A DNA stretch of 34,610 nt from a virus. Shown one piece after another: positions 6,652 to 15,922 of the stretch. The stretch's first letter is position 1, and each line of letters begins with the position of its first letter. Below the pieces are notes generated by a model. That model was not told the origin of the DNA and made no database searches. It was given only the letters and a program-made list of their open reading frames with translations. Made by a program: the position numbers and the translations under genes. The stretch spans positions 1 to 34,610 of IMG/VR virus record IMGVR_UViG_3300032396_000069; one strand, 5' to 3'.

Positions 6652-9600
6652 GCGTCTTCGACCAGATGGGATGGTCTTCCAAAGGAGCCGAGGGCACCGG
6701 CAACTCGGTCGGCAATGCGCAGGGACGGTTTACGATTGATACGTCCAGTTTTGCGCAGGCCCGGTCGGAGATTCTCCGCGAATCCCGCGCCATGAATGCC
6801 GCCATCAAACAAAGTCTGGGCGATACGGCCAAACAAACGGCACTACAAACCCGCGCGGAAGCTCAAGCCTATAACGATCTGCTCAAAAGCCTCAAGCGGG
6901 ATTATCAAGACCGCCTGAAGCAAGAAAAGACCCTCACCAAACAAATCGAGCGGGAAGCTGCCGAACGACTCAAGATCGAAAAGAAAGCGGCTGCCGAACG
7001 CGCCAAGTTACAAGAGGCGCGTATGACAGCGCTCGGCGGGGCTACCGTGGCGGCCACCGGGCTGGGATTGGCGGCGGCGCAGGACATCAAGGTGTTGCGC
7101 GCCCAGTTCAAGTTGTTCTATGGGGATCAGCGCAAGTCGACCGAGGAAATGGAACGGCTGCGCGACCTCGCTGAAAAACTCAACCAGCCTTTCCTGGAAG
7201 TGCTGCGGAATGCCACGGAACTCATCCCGGCGGTCAAAGGCACCACGGCGGAACTTGCGCAGGCCACCATCATCTCTCAGAAGTTAGCCACGCTGCTGCC
7301 TGAAATGGCCAGTCGTGCGGGGTTTGCCCTCCGCGAGTTCAGCGTGGGACAGTATATGTCGCTGACCCGCGTGTTCAACCTCAACCGGGAAAAACTGAAA
7401 GAAATCCTGGACCTGGCCAACGGGGATGTCAAGGTCGCCTTCGACTTGCTGGATGAATATCTCAGTCAGTTGGGGGTCACCACGGACAAGTTGGCCGAAG
7501 TGGGGCGCGACACCAATGCGTTTAAGGTGCTTCGGTCCGAATTGACCGAAACGCTGGCCACCGGGTTCATGCCCCTTCGAGATGCTCTGTCTGACATCAC
7601 CTGGGGGCTGTCCGACATGCTGCGCACCGTACGCGAACTGCACCCCGATCTCCTGAAAGTGGCCTCAACCCTGGCGGTCATTATAGCCCTGTCCCAGTCG
7701 GGCCGGGTGGCGGGGGCACTGCCCGTCGTGGGGCAGTTTGCGAAGGGCCTTGGTCTTCCCTCCGTCAGTGCAGGCACGCTGGGGAAAGCGGGATTGTATG
7801 CGGGCGTAGGGGTGGGATCGGCTTACGTGGGGGCCCTGGCAGGCAAACAAATTGTGCGGGGCATTGGGGCAGTCACGGGACGAGAAGATTTGCAGCAGTT
7901 CTCCTTGAACGAGGCGCTTACCACCTTGAAAAAAGGGCTATATGCGATTGCGTATGCCCTAGGGTCCTTTGCGAAACATATTGCTGATATGTCCACGGGC
8001 TGGGATGATATGTGGGCCTCTCTTCAACAGAAGATCATTGATGCCCTCACGGAAGCGATCAATGGGATCATCGGGTTGATCAACAATATACCCGGCGTTC
8101 ACGTGGAGAAAGTCGCGAAAACCAATGTGAGAGCCGGACGCGACATCAACCGTGCGCAAGAAGCAGCCACTCAATTCCTGACCCTTCCTCCCGAAGCCCA
8201 AAATCAGGCGACCCAATGGGCCACCCGACGAGGGATGAGTACCGGGGACTTTCTGGCGAACATCACGCAAATTACAGAGGCGTTTAAAACGGCGACCGCG
8301 CAGGGACGGGATTTTGTCACCGTATTGGATGAGACCTACGATGATCAGGCGATCACCTCCGCTGATAAATTTCATGAGGACATCAATCAATGGCTCCTCG
8401 ACTTGGGCAAAACGATGGGGATCATTGAAGAAGGCAAAGGGCATCAGGGCCAACTCTCCAGCAATCGGATGGGTGGGATCAACCCATCTGAATTGCAAAT
8501 GACGGACGAGTTACTGGCAGAGTGGCAGAAATTCCAGCAAGACCTGTTCGACATCGCCGTCGAGTACGACCAGAAGATCACCGACCTGACGCTGGATCAT
8601 AATAACGATCTGGCCGATCTGTACCAACAGTTGGGCGATGATCTGGTGCAGGCGGCGGCGGATGAGGCCGAGCGGTACCAGGAAGCCCTGCAAAAGGCGC
8701 GCGACTCGGAACTGGAAATCCGCACCGATCTGGCAGATAAACTGGCCGAAGACGACGCCGATCTCGCCGATAAGCTGTTAGAACTCCAGGATGATTATCA
8801 AAAAGCGGACGAAAAGGCGACCAAAGATCATCTGAAAGCCCTGCTGCGGATTCAGGAAGAGGGGCGGTTGGCGATCCTCTCGGCAGCGGCCCGGTTGGAC
8901 GGCGTGGCGGTGTGGGAAGCCATGCAGCGCATGAAGCAGCAGTTGAAAGACGAGCAGGACAATTACCAGGACGAACGGAAGGAACGCCAGAAGCGCCTGG
9001 ATGACCAGATCGCCGATGAACTGAAAGCGCACGAAAAACGCGCGGCGCAGGATCAGCGGGAGGCCGATAAAAAGATTGCCAAACTCTGGGAGCAGTATCG
9101 CAAGGAAGAAACCGCCGCCGCCGCCGACTACAGCAAAAAGCTGGCCGACCTGCGCAAGAATTTCGTCGACCAGCAGACCGAATATGGCAAACAGTACACG
9201 CAGCGTCTCAACCAACTGATCGCCCAGGGCGCAGCGGAAAAACAGCAGCGCGAGCAGTCCTGGTTGGATACCTTCAATGCTATCGAAGAAGAGGCGGGGG
9301 TGCATGAAGACGCCCTGCTCAAAATTCACCAGGATGGCAGTGCCGCCATCGAGGCCCAACTCACCGCCTGGTATAACGGCATGATCGCGAAGTTTGCGCA
9401 GACCACGGGCGTCATGGGCACGCCTATCACCCCGGTGGGGTCGCTCCTGAGAGCGCCGCTGAAGCAGGGCGGGGGACGACTGGCTGCGACCGGACTCTTC
9501 CGGGGGGAGCGCGGGGAAACGGTGCTGCGCCAGGATACCACCCGGCAGATCAGCCGTATGTTGGGTGACAACTGGACGCCCAGTTCCCTGACGGCGGCCT

Positions 9601-9737
9601 TGGCAGGTGGACGCCAACGGGAACGAGGTCCGGTGGGGCCGATTGCCATCAATATCTATGGAGAGACGCGGCGCAGTGATGCGGAGATTGAGAATCTGGT
9701 GCGGCATGAGTTGGTGCAGGTCTTCGAGGGGTTGTAA
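6648..9737 (+). CDS. Tape measure protein
   Basis: At 1029 residues this is the longest gene of the window. It sets tail length and lies in the tube lumen. Residues ~45-125 are a coiled coil of Lys/Glu/Ala/Gln. Hydrophobic segments occur at ~128-145, ~335-370 and ~385-415, and could insert in the host membrane on DNA ejection. Residues ~610-900 form a very long charged coiled coil. The C-terminal ~110 residues are Gly/Arg-rich and end in a small alpha/beta piece. The start overlaps the chaperone stop (ATGA). No lysozyme or peptidase domain is obvious in it. Confidence 0.9.
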   Translation: MSVFDQMGWSSKGAEGTGNSVGNAQGRFTIDTSSFAQARSEILRESRAMNAAIKQSLGDTAKQTALQTRAEAQAYNDLLKSLKRDYQDRLKQEKTLTKQIEREAAERLKIEKKAAAERAKLQEARMTALGGATVAATGLGLAAAQDIKVLRAQFKLFYGDQRKSTEEMERLRDLAEKLNQPFLEVLRNATELIPAVKGTTAELAQATIISQKLATLLPEMASRAGFALREFSVGQYMSLTRVFNLNREKLKEILDLANGDVKVAFDLLDEYLSQLGVTTDKLAEVGRDTNAFKVLRSELTETLATGFMPLRDALSDITWGLSDMLRTVRELHPDLLKVASTLAVIIALSQSGRVAGALPVVGQFAKGLGLPSVSAGTLGKAGLYAGVGVGSAYVGALAGKQIVRGIGAVTGREDLQQFSLNEALTTLKKGLYAIAYALGSFAKHIADMSTGWDDMWASLQQKIIDALTEAINGIIGLINNIPGVHVEKVAKTNVRAGRDINRAQEAATQFLTLPPEAQNQATQWATRRGMSTGDFLANITQITEAFKTATAQGRDFVTVLDETYDDQAITSADKFHEDINQWLLDLGKTMGIIEEGKGHQGQLSSNRMGGINPSELQMTDELLAEWQKFQQDLFDIAVEYDQKITDLTLDHNNDLADLYQQLGDDLVQAAADEAERYQEALQKARDSELEIRTDLADKLAEDDADLADKLLELQDDYQKADEKATKDHLKALLRIQEEGRLAILSAAARLDGVAVWEAMQRMKQQLKDEQDNYQDERKERQKRLDDQIADELKAHEKRAAQDQREADKKIAKLWEQYRKEETAAAADYSKKLADLRKNFVDQQTEYGKQYTQRLNQLIAQGAAEKQQREQSWLDTFNAIEEEAGVHEDALLKIHQDGSAAIEAQLTAWYNGMIAKFAQTTGVMGTPITPVGSLLRAPLKQGGGRLAATGLFRGERGETVLRQDTTRQISRMLGDNWTPSSLTAALAGGRQRERGPVGPIAINIYGETRRSDAEIENLVRHELVQVFEGL

Positions 9738-10127
9738 ATGAGCAGCTATCAGATCGTGGATGGCTTTGACCATGCCGGGACCCTGGCGACGTTCAACCCG
9801 CAACCAGCCTCTCCCGGCCTTCTGTACCCGCGCCGGGACATTGCCGTGAATGGGCACGAGTATGTCAACGGGCAGCCCTATACCTTCTGGGAATACAAGG
9901 GCATCATCCCCGCCAGCCAGTATGATGCTCTGCTGACCCTGTTTGGATTGAGCAATACCGTCGTGTCCAACGAAGTGACGATTAAAACCATGACCGACCC
10001 TGACCGCTCGACCTGGAGCAATTACAACGCGATTATTGTGCTGCCGGTGAATGGACAGGATGTCACCTACGAACGAGGGTTCTGGCGGGATGCGAAGTTC
10101 AAGGTCAAACTGGTGGAGGCGCTATGA
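9738..10127 (+). CDS. Small minor tail protein
   Basis: A 129-residue beta-rich protein with many Tyr, Trp, Asn and Gly residues. It starts one base after the tape measure stop with GAGGGG upstream, and its stop overlaps the next start (ATGA). Proteins in this place are usually distal tail or tip components. No family motif is recognised; it may join the tube to the large hub that follows. Confidence 0.55.
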   Translation: MSSYQIVDGFDHAGTLATFNPQPASPGLLYPRRDIAVNGHEYVNGQPYTFWEYKGIIPASQYDALLTLFGLSNTVVSNEVTIKTMTDPDRSTWSNYNAIIVLPVNGQDVTYERGFWRDAKFKVKLVEAL

Positions 10128-12910
10128 CAGTTACCTGGCGCGACCATCCTTACTCCTATGACGGTTTTTTAGCTGTCTTGAACCCCGCGACTGTGCTGGC
10201 CGCCCAGGTGGACTACACCCACACGAACAGCAGCGGTAAACTGGCGGGCACGAGCATCTGGCAGTATGTCTTCTTCGATACGGTGACGGTCGGCGATACC
10301 TCGGCTACCGGAGTCGAAGAAGGCATGACCCTGATCCTCGGCAGCAGTGCTGGGGCCGACGACCTGGGTCGCTGCCGGGTGCGCGGTGTCACCACGGTCA
10401 ACGTGGGGGGAACGAATTACACGGTCCTGATGGTCTGGGCCAGCCCCAACAAAGCCGATGGCGGGCTGTACATCTACAACACGACCATACATTTATCCGT
10501 ATTTCTCGACTATCGCGTCTGGATGAAGGCTCCCTACTACATCGGCGCATCGGGCTACTTCGATGGCACGATTGGACCAGTACCGGCCACCTGGAAACCC
10601 GCCCCCAAAGCGAATGCGGGTCCGGGCTATGCGGGTTTCGTCGATGCCACCACGGGGCTGGCCACCGTCTCCTTCAGTGGCGCGAATAGTTATGCCACCG
10701 CCCGCGATGCGGTATTGGGAGCGTGGGGGTCAGACATTGCGCCGACAGCGACCATTACGTCATCCTCGGAGAACGGCACCCACTACGACCACCTGGTGGT
10801 TGATGGTAACACGACCACCTATTGGGAGGCGACATCCGACCAGAACGAATATCTGATCTTCACGTTTGCGGCGGCCAAAAAGATCAAGAAGTTCTCCTTG
10901 ACCTGTACCGGGTTGTATGCCCCGTATCAATTCCAGTTGCGCAAGACCGCGACCGGATCGGCGAATGTGGGCGAATATTTCTCCACCGCCTGGGGCACGA
11001 ACGAAACGCGCACCTTTTACGTGGACTACGATTATCCCGATGGAGGGCTAACGGTCTTTCGTCTCTACGTCCAGTCGTCGGATGGTGGCGGTGGTTATAA
11101 CGTGCGTATCAAGGAAGTCAAGTTCTATGAGGAAGATCGCGCGACCGCTTACACGTGGGGCGTGGATTCGACGGTGACCATCACGGTGGGGTCCACCACC
11201 ACCGAAGCCATCACGGCGACCTTCCCCCCCGGCTGGCACTGGGTCAAACTCACCGTCACGGACAGCCTGACGATGACTGGCTTTGTGCATGTCCCGGTAT
11301 ATGCGGGAACGCGCGATGGATTGGGCCTCATCAATCCTGCGGGAGCCACGCTGACGGCCAGTACCGAAAAGTTGGGGTATCCCAAAGAAGCGGCCTTTGA
11401 TAGTGATACCGGCACGGCCTGGGCCGCGACCGCCAATACCGGCTCGCTCTCCATTGAATATGGAGCGGCGCAGAGTGTGGGAGAGGCGGTGATAACCAGC
11501 GGCTTAATCGACACCTGGTCGAGCACTATTCGGGATTTCAGTATCGACTATTGGAATGGAAGCGCCTGGGTGCCGGTGGCGTCGGCGGCTGATCTTCCCC
11601 CGACTACCTGGTACGGCGATGCAGGCAATATTCCTTACGTGGCGACATTTACGCCCGTCACCGCCGCGAAGTGGCGTATCAATATCACGGACAGCAACGC
11701 CGAAGGCACCTCGGTGGGAGTGAAAGAACTGGCGTTTTATCAAACGGGAGCCCCCGTTCCCATCACCGATTTCGAAGTGACCAATCAGGTGCTTGGGTTG
11801 GGCGGGCAAAAGCTATCGGTCATCATTCATGAAGACCTGCCGCTCGACACATATCCCGATGGCACCCTGGTGATGTACTGGGAAGAGGAATATTACGGGG
11901 GCGTTCAAGGCAGCCTGAGTACGGCGGGCCCCAGCGGACGTGAGCACGTCAAATTCATCGGTTGGATCGATACGGAACCGACCGAGATCGTCGCCGAGTC
12001 GTTCGATACGCGAACCAGCACCACCTTTGACTGCGTGGATGTCGGCGGACGCCTGGCCCAACTCCCGGCATTTTCGTTGATGTTCGAACGGGTCACGACC
12101 ACACCAGGCTACCTCTACGAATTGTATGGGGCGAACCTGGACCGCTGCATCTATATTATGTTGCATTATATGTCCACGGCTTGCGAACTGGCGGACTTTT
12201 TCGGCACGAAACTGGGGGATACCTGGGGCGTCAGCATTCTCGCGATGCAAAGCGGCACGCTGTTTTCGTCCATCGACGAACGGGCGCAAGCCATTGCCTA
12301 TCGCTTCACCTGTGACAAACTGGGACGCTTACGGCTGATTGAAGATCCCATGCTCAAGGGCACGACCGATCATGGTACCTCTATCACGTTGGCGCTGACC
12401 GAAGCGGATTATTCGTCCCTGACCTATACGCATACCCGGCCCAGTCGTTACCACTGGTTGTGGGGCAGCAGCATCGATGCCTACATTCTCGAAGTCAAAA
12501 CGGATGTCTCGTTTGTCATCTCGACCTACTTCTGCATCGTCCCCGGTGAAACCCCAGGGCAGGGCGCATCCTCGGAGGATCATGGCGAGCAGTTGGGCAC
12601 CCAGTTCCAATTGAACTGGCGGGAGGGGCACCGATACGCCGCGCGGCTGAATGCCAATGACTCGAACCTGGAGATGGGGTTGTGCCATGCGGGAGATTAT
12701 GGACTGGACCCGGCGCAGATGATGTGGGTATCATTGACGCTGACTTCCGATCATGCGCCGGTACGCGGACGAACGTTCAGTGCCCACCCTGCCTTGCTCT
12801 ATGAGCTGCGGATCGTGCATGATCACGCCGCCAAAACCAAAACCGTATCGCTGACGATGGAGCTCGAAGTGTATGGCACCTCGGCAGTGACCTATACGCC
12901 CCCGGCCTGA
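10124..12910 (+). CDS. Tail hub/adhesin with discoidin-like and PKD-like domains
   Basis: This 928-residue protein has a mosaic layout. Residues ~1-160 are beta-rich. Residues ~163-202 and ~340-393 look like the two halves of a PKD-type Ig domain. Residues ~205-337 between them resemble a discoidin (F5/8 type C) domain, with a Gly-Asn-Thr-x-x-Tyr-Trp segment and a jelly-roll strand pattern. Residues ~405-541 form a second discoidin-like domain. The remaining ~380 residues look like a baseplate hub/tail tip part. Discoidin domains bind glycans or lipids, so host recognition is likely. Neighbours are coupled by ATGA and TGATG. The domain borders are by eye. Confidence 0.65.
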   Translation: MTVTWRDHPYSYDGFLAVLNPATVLAAQVDYTHTNSSGKLAGTSIWQYVFFDTVTVGDTSATGVEEGMTLILGSSAGADDLGRCRVRGVTTVNVGGTNYTVLMVWASPNKADGGLYIYNTTIHLSVFLDYRVWMKAPYYIGASGYFDGTIGPVPATWKPAPKANAGPGYAGFVDATTGLATVSFSGANSYATARDAVLGAWGSDIAPTATITSSSENGTHYDHLVVDGNTTTYWEATSDQNEYLIFTFAAAKKIKKFSLTCTGLYAPYQFQLRKTATGSANVGEYFSTAWGTNETRTFYVDYDYPDGGLTVFRLYVQSSDGGGGYNVRIKEVKFYEEDRATAYTWGVDSTVTITVGSTTTEAITATFPPGWHWVKLTVTDSLTMTGFVHVPVYAGTRDGLGLINPAGATLTASTEKLGYPKEAAFDSDTGTAWAATANTGSLSIEYGAAQSVGEAVITSGLIDTWSSTIRDFSIDYWNGSAWVPVASAADLPPTTWYGDAGNIPYVATFTPVTAAKWRINITDSNAEGTSVGVKELAFYQTGAPVPITDFEVTNQVLGLGGQKLSVIIHEDLPLDTYPDGTLVMYWEEEYYGGVQGSLSTAGPSGREHVKFIGWIDTEPTEIVAESFDTRTSTTFDCVDVGGRLAQLPAFSLMFERVTTTPGYLYELYGANLDRCIYIMLHYMSTACELADFFGTKLGDTWGVSILAMQSGTLFSSIDERAQAIAYRFTCDKLGRLRLIEDPMLKGTTDHGTSITLALTEADYSSLTYTHTRPSRYHWLWGSSIDAYILEVKTDVSFVISTYFCIVPGETPGQGASSEDHGEQLGTQFQLNWREGHRYAARLNANDSNLEMGLCHAGDYGLDPAQMMWVSLTLTSDHAPVRGRTFSAHPALLYELRIVHDHAAKTKTVSLTMELEVYGTSAVTYTPPA

Positions 12911-13206
12911 TGATGATTACACGAAACGAAGTGCGCCATCTGATTCGAAGTAAACTGGCTCAGGCCAAGTTCATGAACTATATTCCCGCCGTCATGGGGC
13001 GCGATGATGGAGGGGCGTCTTTCACCTTTACGGTACCGGGGGGACGGGGGTATACTTATGTACGGATTATCCAGAGTGGCAGCCCGATTACGCTGACCAA
13101 AGCCCTCAACCGGGCGGGCATTGCCGAAACAGGGGATCTCCCCGTCTGGCTGGACCAGGATGCCGATGGACGGTTGGTCATTATTTCCGCGAGGTTTACC
13201 GGCTGA
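12910..13206 (+). CDS. Small tail-associated protein, unknown function
   Basis: A 98-residue basic and beta-rich protein. It starts at the ATG at 12910, or at the next codon (ATG 12913), and overlaps the hub stop (TGATGATG); its stop overlaps the sortase-like start. It has no Cys, signal peptide or membrane segment. Its place between hub and sortase-like gene suggests a virion or tail assembly role, but this is inference. Confidence 0.6.
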   Translation: MMITRNEVRHLIRSKLAQAKFMNYIPAVMGRDDGGASFTFTVPGGRGYTYVRIIQSGSPITLTKALNRAGIAETGDLPVWLDQDADGRLVIISARFTG

Positions 13207-13703
13207 TGAAACGTGGATGGTTCCTGATTTTACTGCTGTGGTTCCTGGGAAGCGTGGCTCCTGCTTCCAGTGCCCCTCCCCCGATGGGCCTGCTGCTCAT
13301 CCCGTCTCTCCAGATGACCGAGCCGATCTACGAACGTATGGAAGCGAATGGGGTGCTGGATTTGAGCATCTTGGGCACGCATGTGGCGCATTATGGGGGC
13401 ACAGGGTGGCTGAACTCAGGCTATAGCCCTATCATCCTCGTCGGGCATCTGGCGCTCCAGGAACAACGACCCGGCGCATTCTACCGGCTGTCGGAAGTCC
13501 AGATCGGGGCACGGATCGTGGTGTCGGACCCGCATAGAAGTGCCTGGTTCCGCGTGACGGCCTCCTATGTCACCGATCCGTCTGATGCGGCGATCCTGCA
13601 AGTGCGACCCGTCCTTCCTGGCGCGGAGCAGCTCGTCCTGATTGCCTGTGAAGGCGCAGATGGTGCTCAGCGGCGTATCGTCATCGCGACGAGGGAGTTC
13701 TAA
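13206..13703 (+). CDS. Secreted sortase-like transpeptidase (class D/E/F type)
   Basis: The 165-residue protein opens with a hydrophobic signal or anchor (residues 4-17) and an Ala-Ser-Ser-Ala stretch suited to signal peptidase. The rest reads as a compact sortase barrel. It has Val-Gly-His (His81), then Gly-Ala-Phe-Tyr-Arg-Leu (90-95) and a strand with Gly-Ala-Arg-Ile-Val-Val. Ile-Ala-Cys-Glu-Gly follows (Cys148), then Arg156/Arg157 ahead of a final strand. This His-Cys-Arg order and spacing is the sortase catalytic set. Sortases cleave sorting motifs and join proteins to amines in the cell wall. The gene is coupled to tail genes on both sides. What it cleaves is unknown; no C-terminal sorting signal is visible in its neighbours. 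Confidence 0.75.
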   Translation: MKRGWFLILLLWFLGSVAPASSAPPPMGLLLIPSLQMTEPIYERMEANGVLDLSILGTHVAHYGGTGWLNSGYSPIILVGHLALQEQRPGAFYRLSEVQIGARIVVSDPHRSAWFRVTASYVTDPSDAAILQVRPVLPGAEQLVLIACEGADGAQRRIVIATREF

Positions 13704-13704
13704 C

Positions 13705-14886
13705 ATGGGCATCGGACTGGCCGTTCTCGGCGCGCCAGGGTTGGGGGGCGGGGGGCCTCATAATACTACCGCTCCTATCATCTCAGCCACCGCCACAATA
13801 GGCACGACCATCACCCCTACGCCCGGCGTCTGGATGGGCAACCCTACGCTGACCTACCAGTGGCAGCGCTACACGGGAGGCGCATGGGTCGACATCGGCG
13901 GAGCCACGACCGCGAATCGTGCGCCAGTGGATGCGGATTTCGGGTTGGCGCTCCGGCTGGCTGAAACCCCGAATGGCATCACAGCGCTGACGGTCTACAG
14001 CAACAGCACAGGATTGACAGCGGAAGCGCCCGCGCAAAGTTTGGGGAACGAACTGCTGCAAAACAATGCTCTATCTACGTGGAGTGGGGATAATCCGTCC
14101 AGTTGGTCCGTGGGAGGGGAATCCGGCAGCGATCCGCAGCTTACAGAGCGCGATCCCAACCAGGGCCACGCGGATACCAAGACGGTCGGGGGCGCAGCGA
14201 ATTATTACTCATCTGCTGTAACCAATCAGCCTTCGATGTTTCAGACGATCCTCTCCATTGGCAGTTATTATGAGTCGCTCATTGAAGTCTCAAATTTCGT
14301 GGGAGGCAGTATCCGCCTGGAAATGGGAGACATATTTCCCACCCTTACCGCTATTGGTACGTACCGCATTTTGGGACGTGCGACCTGGGCGGTGTGGAAT
14401 TTGCGTGCGATTGGAGCGCCGGATGTAACAGTCAACAGCACCTCTTCCAAATTGTTAACGATAAATACGCAGCTTATCGCGCCCGGTGCCAATATGCGTC
14501 TGGACCAGTTCTATAGTTTACCTGCCACACCGGCGGACGGATCACAGACGTGGCTCTATGCGCGCATCAGCGATTTTGCGACTGGAAATTTTTGGAAAGT
14601 TGAGTTGGTTTACAACGGCTCGCAGTGGAACATCAACCTGTACAGCGTGGCCACATTCACCAAAACGAGTCGGATCGCCGCGACCAACATTGGGGCGACG
14701 AATGGAGTACGGGTCAACATGAACGGCGATCAACTCTCCTTGTGGACCACTGCCGACGGCGGCGCGAACTGGACACAGCGAGGCACGACGATTACCAATT
14801 CGACCTATCAGACCGCCACGGGAGTCAACGCGATCTGGACCAGCGACGTTACGCCGGGAAATTTGGTCTATGCTCCGGCGGCTTAG
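13705..14886 (+). CDS. Ig-like/carbohydrate-binding tail protein, receptor-binding candidate
   Basis: I chose ATG 13705, with AGGGAG (13693-13698) 6 bases upstream, giving 393 residues. The first ~20 are Gly-rich. Residues ~25-110 have the Pro-Thr-Pro-Gly-x-Trp and Tyr-Gln-Trp-Gln-Arg pattern of bacterial/phage Ig-like domains. Residues ~115-230 resemble a carbohydrate-binding jelly roll (Asn-Glu-Leu-Leu-Gln-Asn... Trp-Ser). The C-terminal ~150 residues form a further concanavalin-like beta sandwich with Trp and Asn. This layout fits a fibre or tip protein that binds host surface glycans. The gene follows the sortase-like gene by one base after its stop. Confidence 0.6.
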   Translation: MGIGLAVLGAPGLGGGGPHNTTAPIISATATIGTTITPTPGVWMGNPTLTYQWQRYTGGAWVDIGGATTANRAPVDADFGLALRLAETPNGITALTVYSNSTGLTAEAPAQSLGNELLQNNALSTWSGDNPSSWSVGGESGSDPQLTERDPNQGHADTKTVGGAANYYSSAVTNQPSMFQTILSIGSYYESLIEVSNFVGGSIRLEMGDIFPTLTAIGTYRILGRATWAVWNLRAIGAPDVTVNSTSSKLLTINTQLIAPGANMRLDQFYSLPATPADGSQTWLYARISDFATGNFWKVELVYNGSQWNINLYSVATFTKTSRIAATNIGATNGVRVNMNGDQLSLWTTADGGANWTQRGTTITNSTYQTATGVNAIWTSDVTPGNLVYAPAA

Positions 14887-14908
14887 AGTAATCAGGAGGA
14901 AACCAACA

Positions 14909-15385
14909 ATGGCTAGTTCATATTTCTATGGGATCTGCCGGTGGATCGATGTAGGCGGCGTGATGAAGAAATCGGTCGAGATCGAAGTTTCGCTGGAATC
15001 AGGCGTGGATTACAGCGACCATGCCAGCGAAGATAAACCCACCCCAGAAGTGGGCGACCCGGTCATCTGGTCGGTGATCTATCCCAAATCGAACGATTAC
15101 GCAACCATGCTGGCCGGATGCGCGCCGCAACTCCCGCCCGCGTCCAGCGATTTGTTCTGCTTCTGCACGCGGACGAAAGGGGGCGCGGTGACGGTGTGCG
15201 ATTTCACCGCCCCGCCCAATGACCGCTGGCTCGATGATCTGAACGCCTATCTATCCTACTGGTTTCCGCATCTCTATACTGATGTGCAAGAGTTGGGTCT
15301 GCGATCCGATATGCCCCGCGCTGACATCGTAGATGCCATCAGCCACCTGATCAATCCTGCCGTCCATCCAATACCGAGGGAATGA
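14909..15385 (+). CDS. Unknown tail-region protein, 158 residues
   Basis: ATG 14909 is preceded by AGGAGG (14894-14899), which decides the start. The protein is acidic and rich in Asp, Pro, Tyr and Trp with four Cys, two of them as Cys-Phe-Cys in the middle. It has no signal peptide or membrane segment. It lies after the receptor-binding candidate and before two small genes. No family is recognised. Confidence 0.6.
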   Translation: MASSYFYGICRWIDVGGVMKKSVEIEVSLESGVDYSDHASEDKPTPEVGDPVIWSVIYPKSNDYATMLAGCAPQLPPASSDLFCFCTRTKGGAVTVCDFTAPPNDRWLDDLNAYLSYWFPHLYTDVQELGLRSDMPRADIVDAISHLINPAVHPIPRE

Positions 15386-15386
15386 C

Positions 15387-15629
15387 ATGGCGACAACTTA
15401 TCGCTGCGTAGTGGTTACCTCCTGGCGGGAAACACCGGGCTTACGAGAAATGCGGGTCGCGGTGGATCATCCAGTGGGCGTATGGTCCGATATTACAGGT
15501 CAGCCCGATATAAACCTGCCCTGCGATCCGAATGTCCTAGTCGTGCAGGGAGATCATATTCCCGGCGACGACATGACCCTTGTGCTGGCCGATCCAAACG
15601 CGGTAGTTCTCTCTTACGAGGTGGAATGA
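15387..15629 (+). CDS. Small unknown protein, 80 residues
   Basis: A beta-rich, Asp/Val-rich protein with one internal Cys pair separated widely. GAGGGA lies 6 bases before the ATG and its stop overlaps the next start (TGATG). It has no recognisable domain. Confidence 0.55.
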   Translation: MATTYRCVVVTSWRETPGLREMRVAVDHPVGVWSDITGQPDINLPCDPNVLVVQGDHIPGDDMTLVLADPNAVVLSYEVE

Positions 15630-15829
15630 TGCCTACGCCGATTGTAACTGAAGTCAAACCCGATGCCACCGTGAAGGCGGGCGAAGTCGTCAGCCTCAAG
15701 GATGCGCTCAAGGCACTGGGGATTCAGCAAGACGTGCTTGATAAAGAAGTCAAACAGGACGTGAAGCGAGGCGATCTGGCGCGCGTGCTGATCGAAATCT
15801 GTCGGAAGGCGGAAAAGAAAAAGGTATAA
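15629..15829 (+). CDS. Small unknown protein, 66 residues
   Basis: ATG 15629 overlaps the preceding stop by one base (TGATG). The protein is Lys- and Asp-rich with a charged helical C-terminal half (Lys-Glu-Val-Lys, then Lys-Lys-Lys-Val at the end). It might bind nucleic acid or another protein, but nothing proves this. It ends the tail block before the non-coding spacer. Confidence 0.55.
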   Translation: MPTPIVTEVKPDATVKAGEVVSLKDALKALGIQQDVLDKEVKQDVKRGDLARVLIEICRKAEKKKV

Positions 15830-15870
15830 CCCCTCCGCGCGGCCCGATAGGCCGAACCGCGCAGACGGGG
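15830..15870 (+). terminator. GC-rich stem-loop after the tail block
   Basis: CCCC (15830-15833) pairs with GGGG (15867-15870) around an inner 6-bp stem GCGCGG (15837-15842)/CCGCGC (15857-15862). No T-run follows. It is placed right after the last tail gene and just before a promoter, which suits a Rho-dependent or structural module boundary. Confidence 0.45.
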
Positions 15871-15893
15871 CGGTCTCGTGTGAACGGTAAGCC

Positions 15894-15922
15894 TTGCGAT
15901 CAACGCAGAATTAAGCTATGAT
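15894..15922 (+). promoter_or_regulatory. Sigma70-type promoter for the lysis block
   Basis: TTGCGA (15894-15899), 17-base spacer, TATGAT (15917-15922). It would start transcription near 15929 and serve the lysis genes from 16028. Confidence 0.55.

Noticed and set aside
8778-9857. ~359-codon antisense frame over the tape measure coiled coil
   Set aside because: It is the complement of Glu/Lys/Gln/Ala codons and yields a Leu/Phe-rich shadow without a ribosome site.
11594-11611. Leu-Pro-Pro-Thr-Thr in the tail hub as a sortase sorting signal
   Set aside because: It lies in the middle of a folded domain (residues ~491-495), with no following membrane segment or basic tail.
14516-14533. Leu-Pro-Ala-Thr in the Ig-like tail protein as a sorting signal
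   Set aside because: Internal position and no downstream hydrophobic tail; the fifth residue is Pro rather than Gly.
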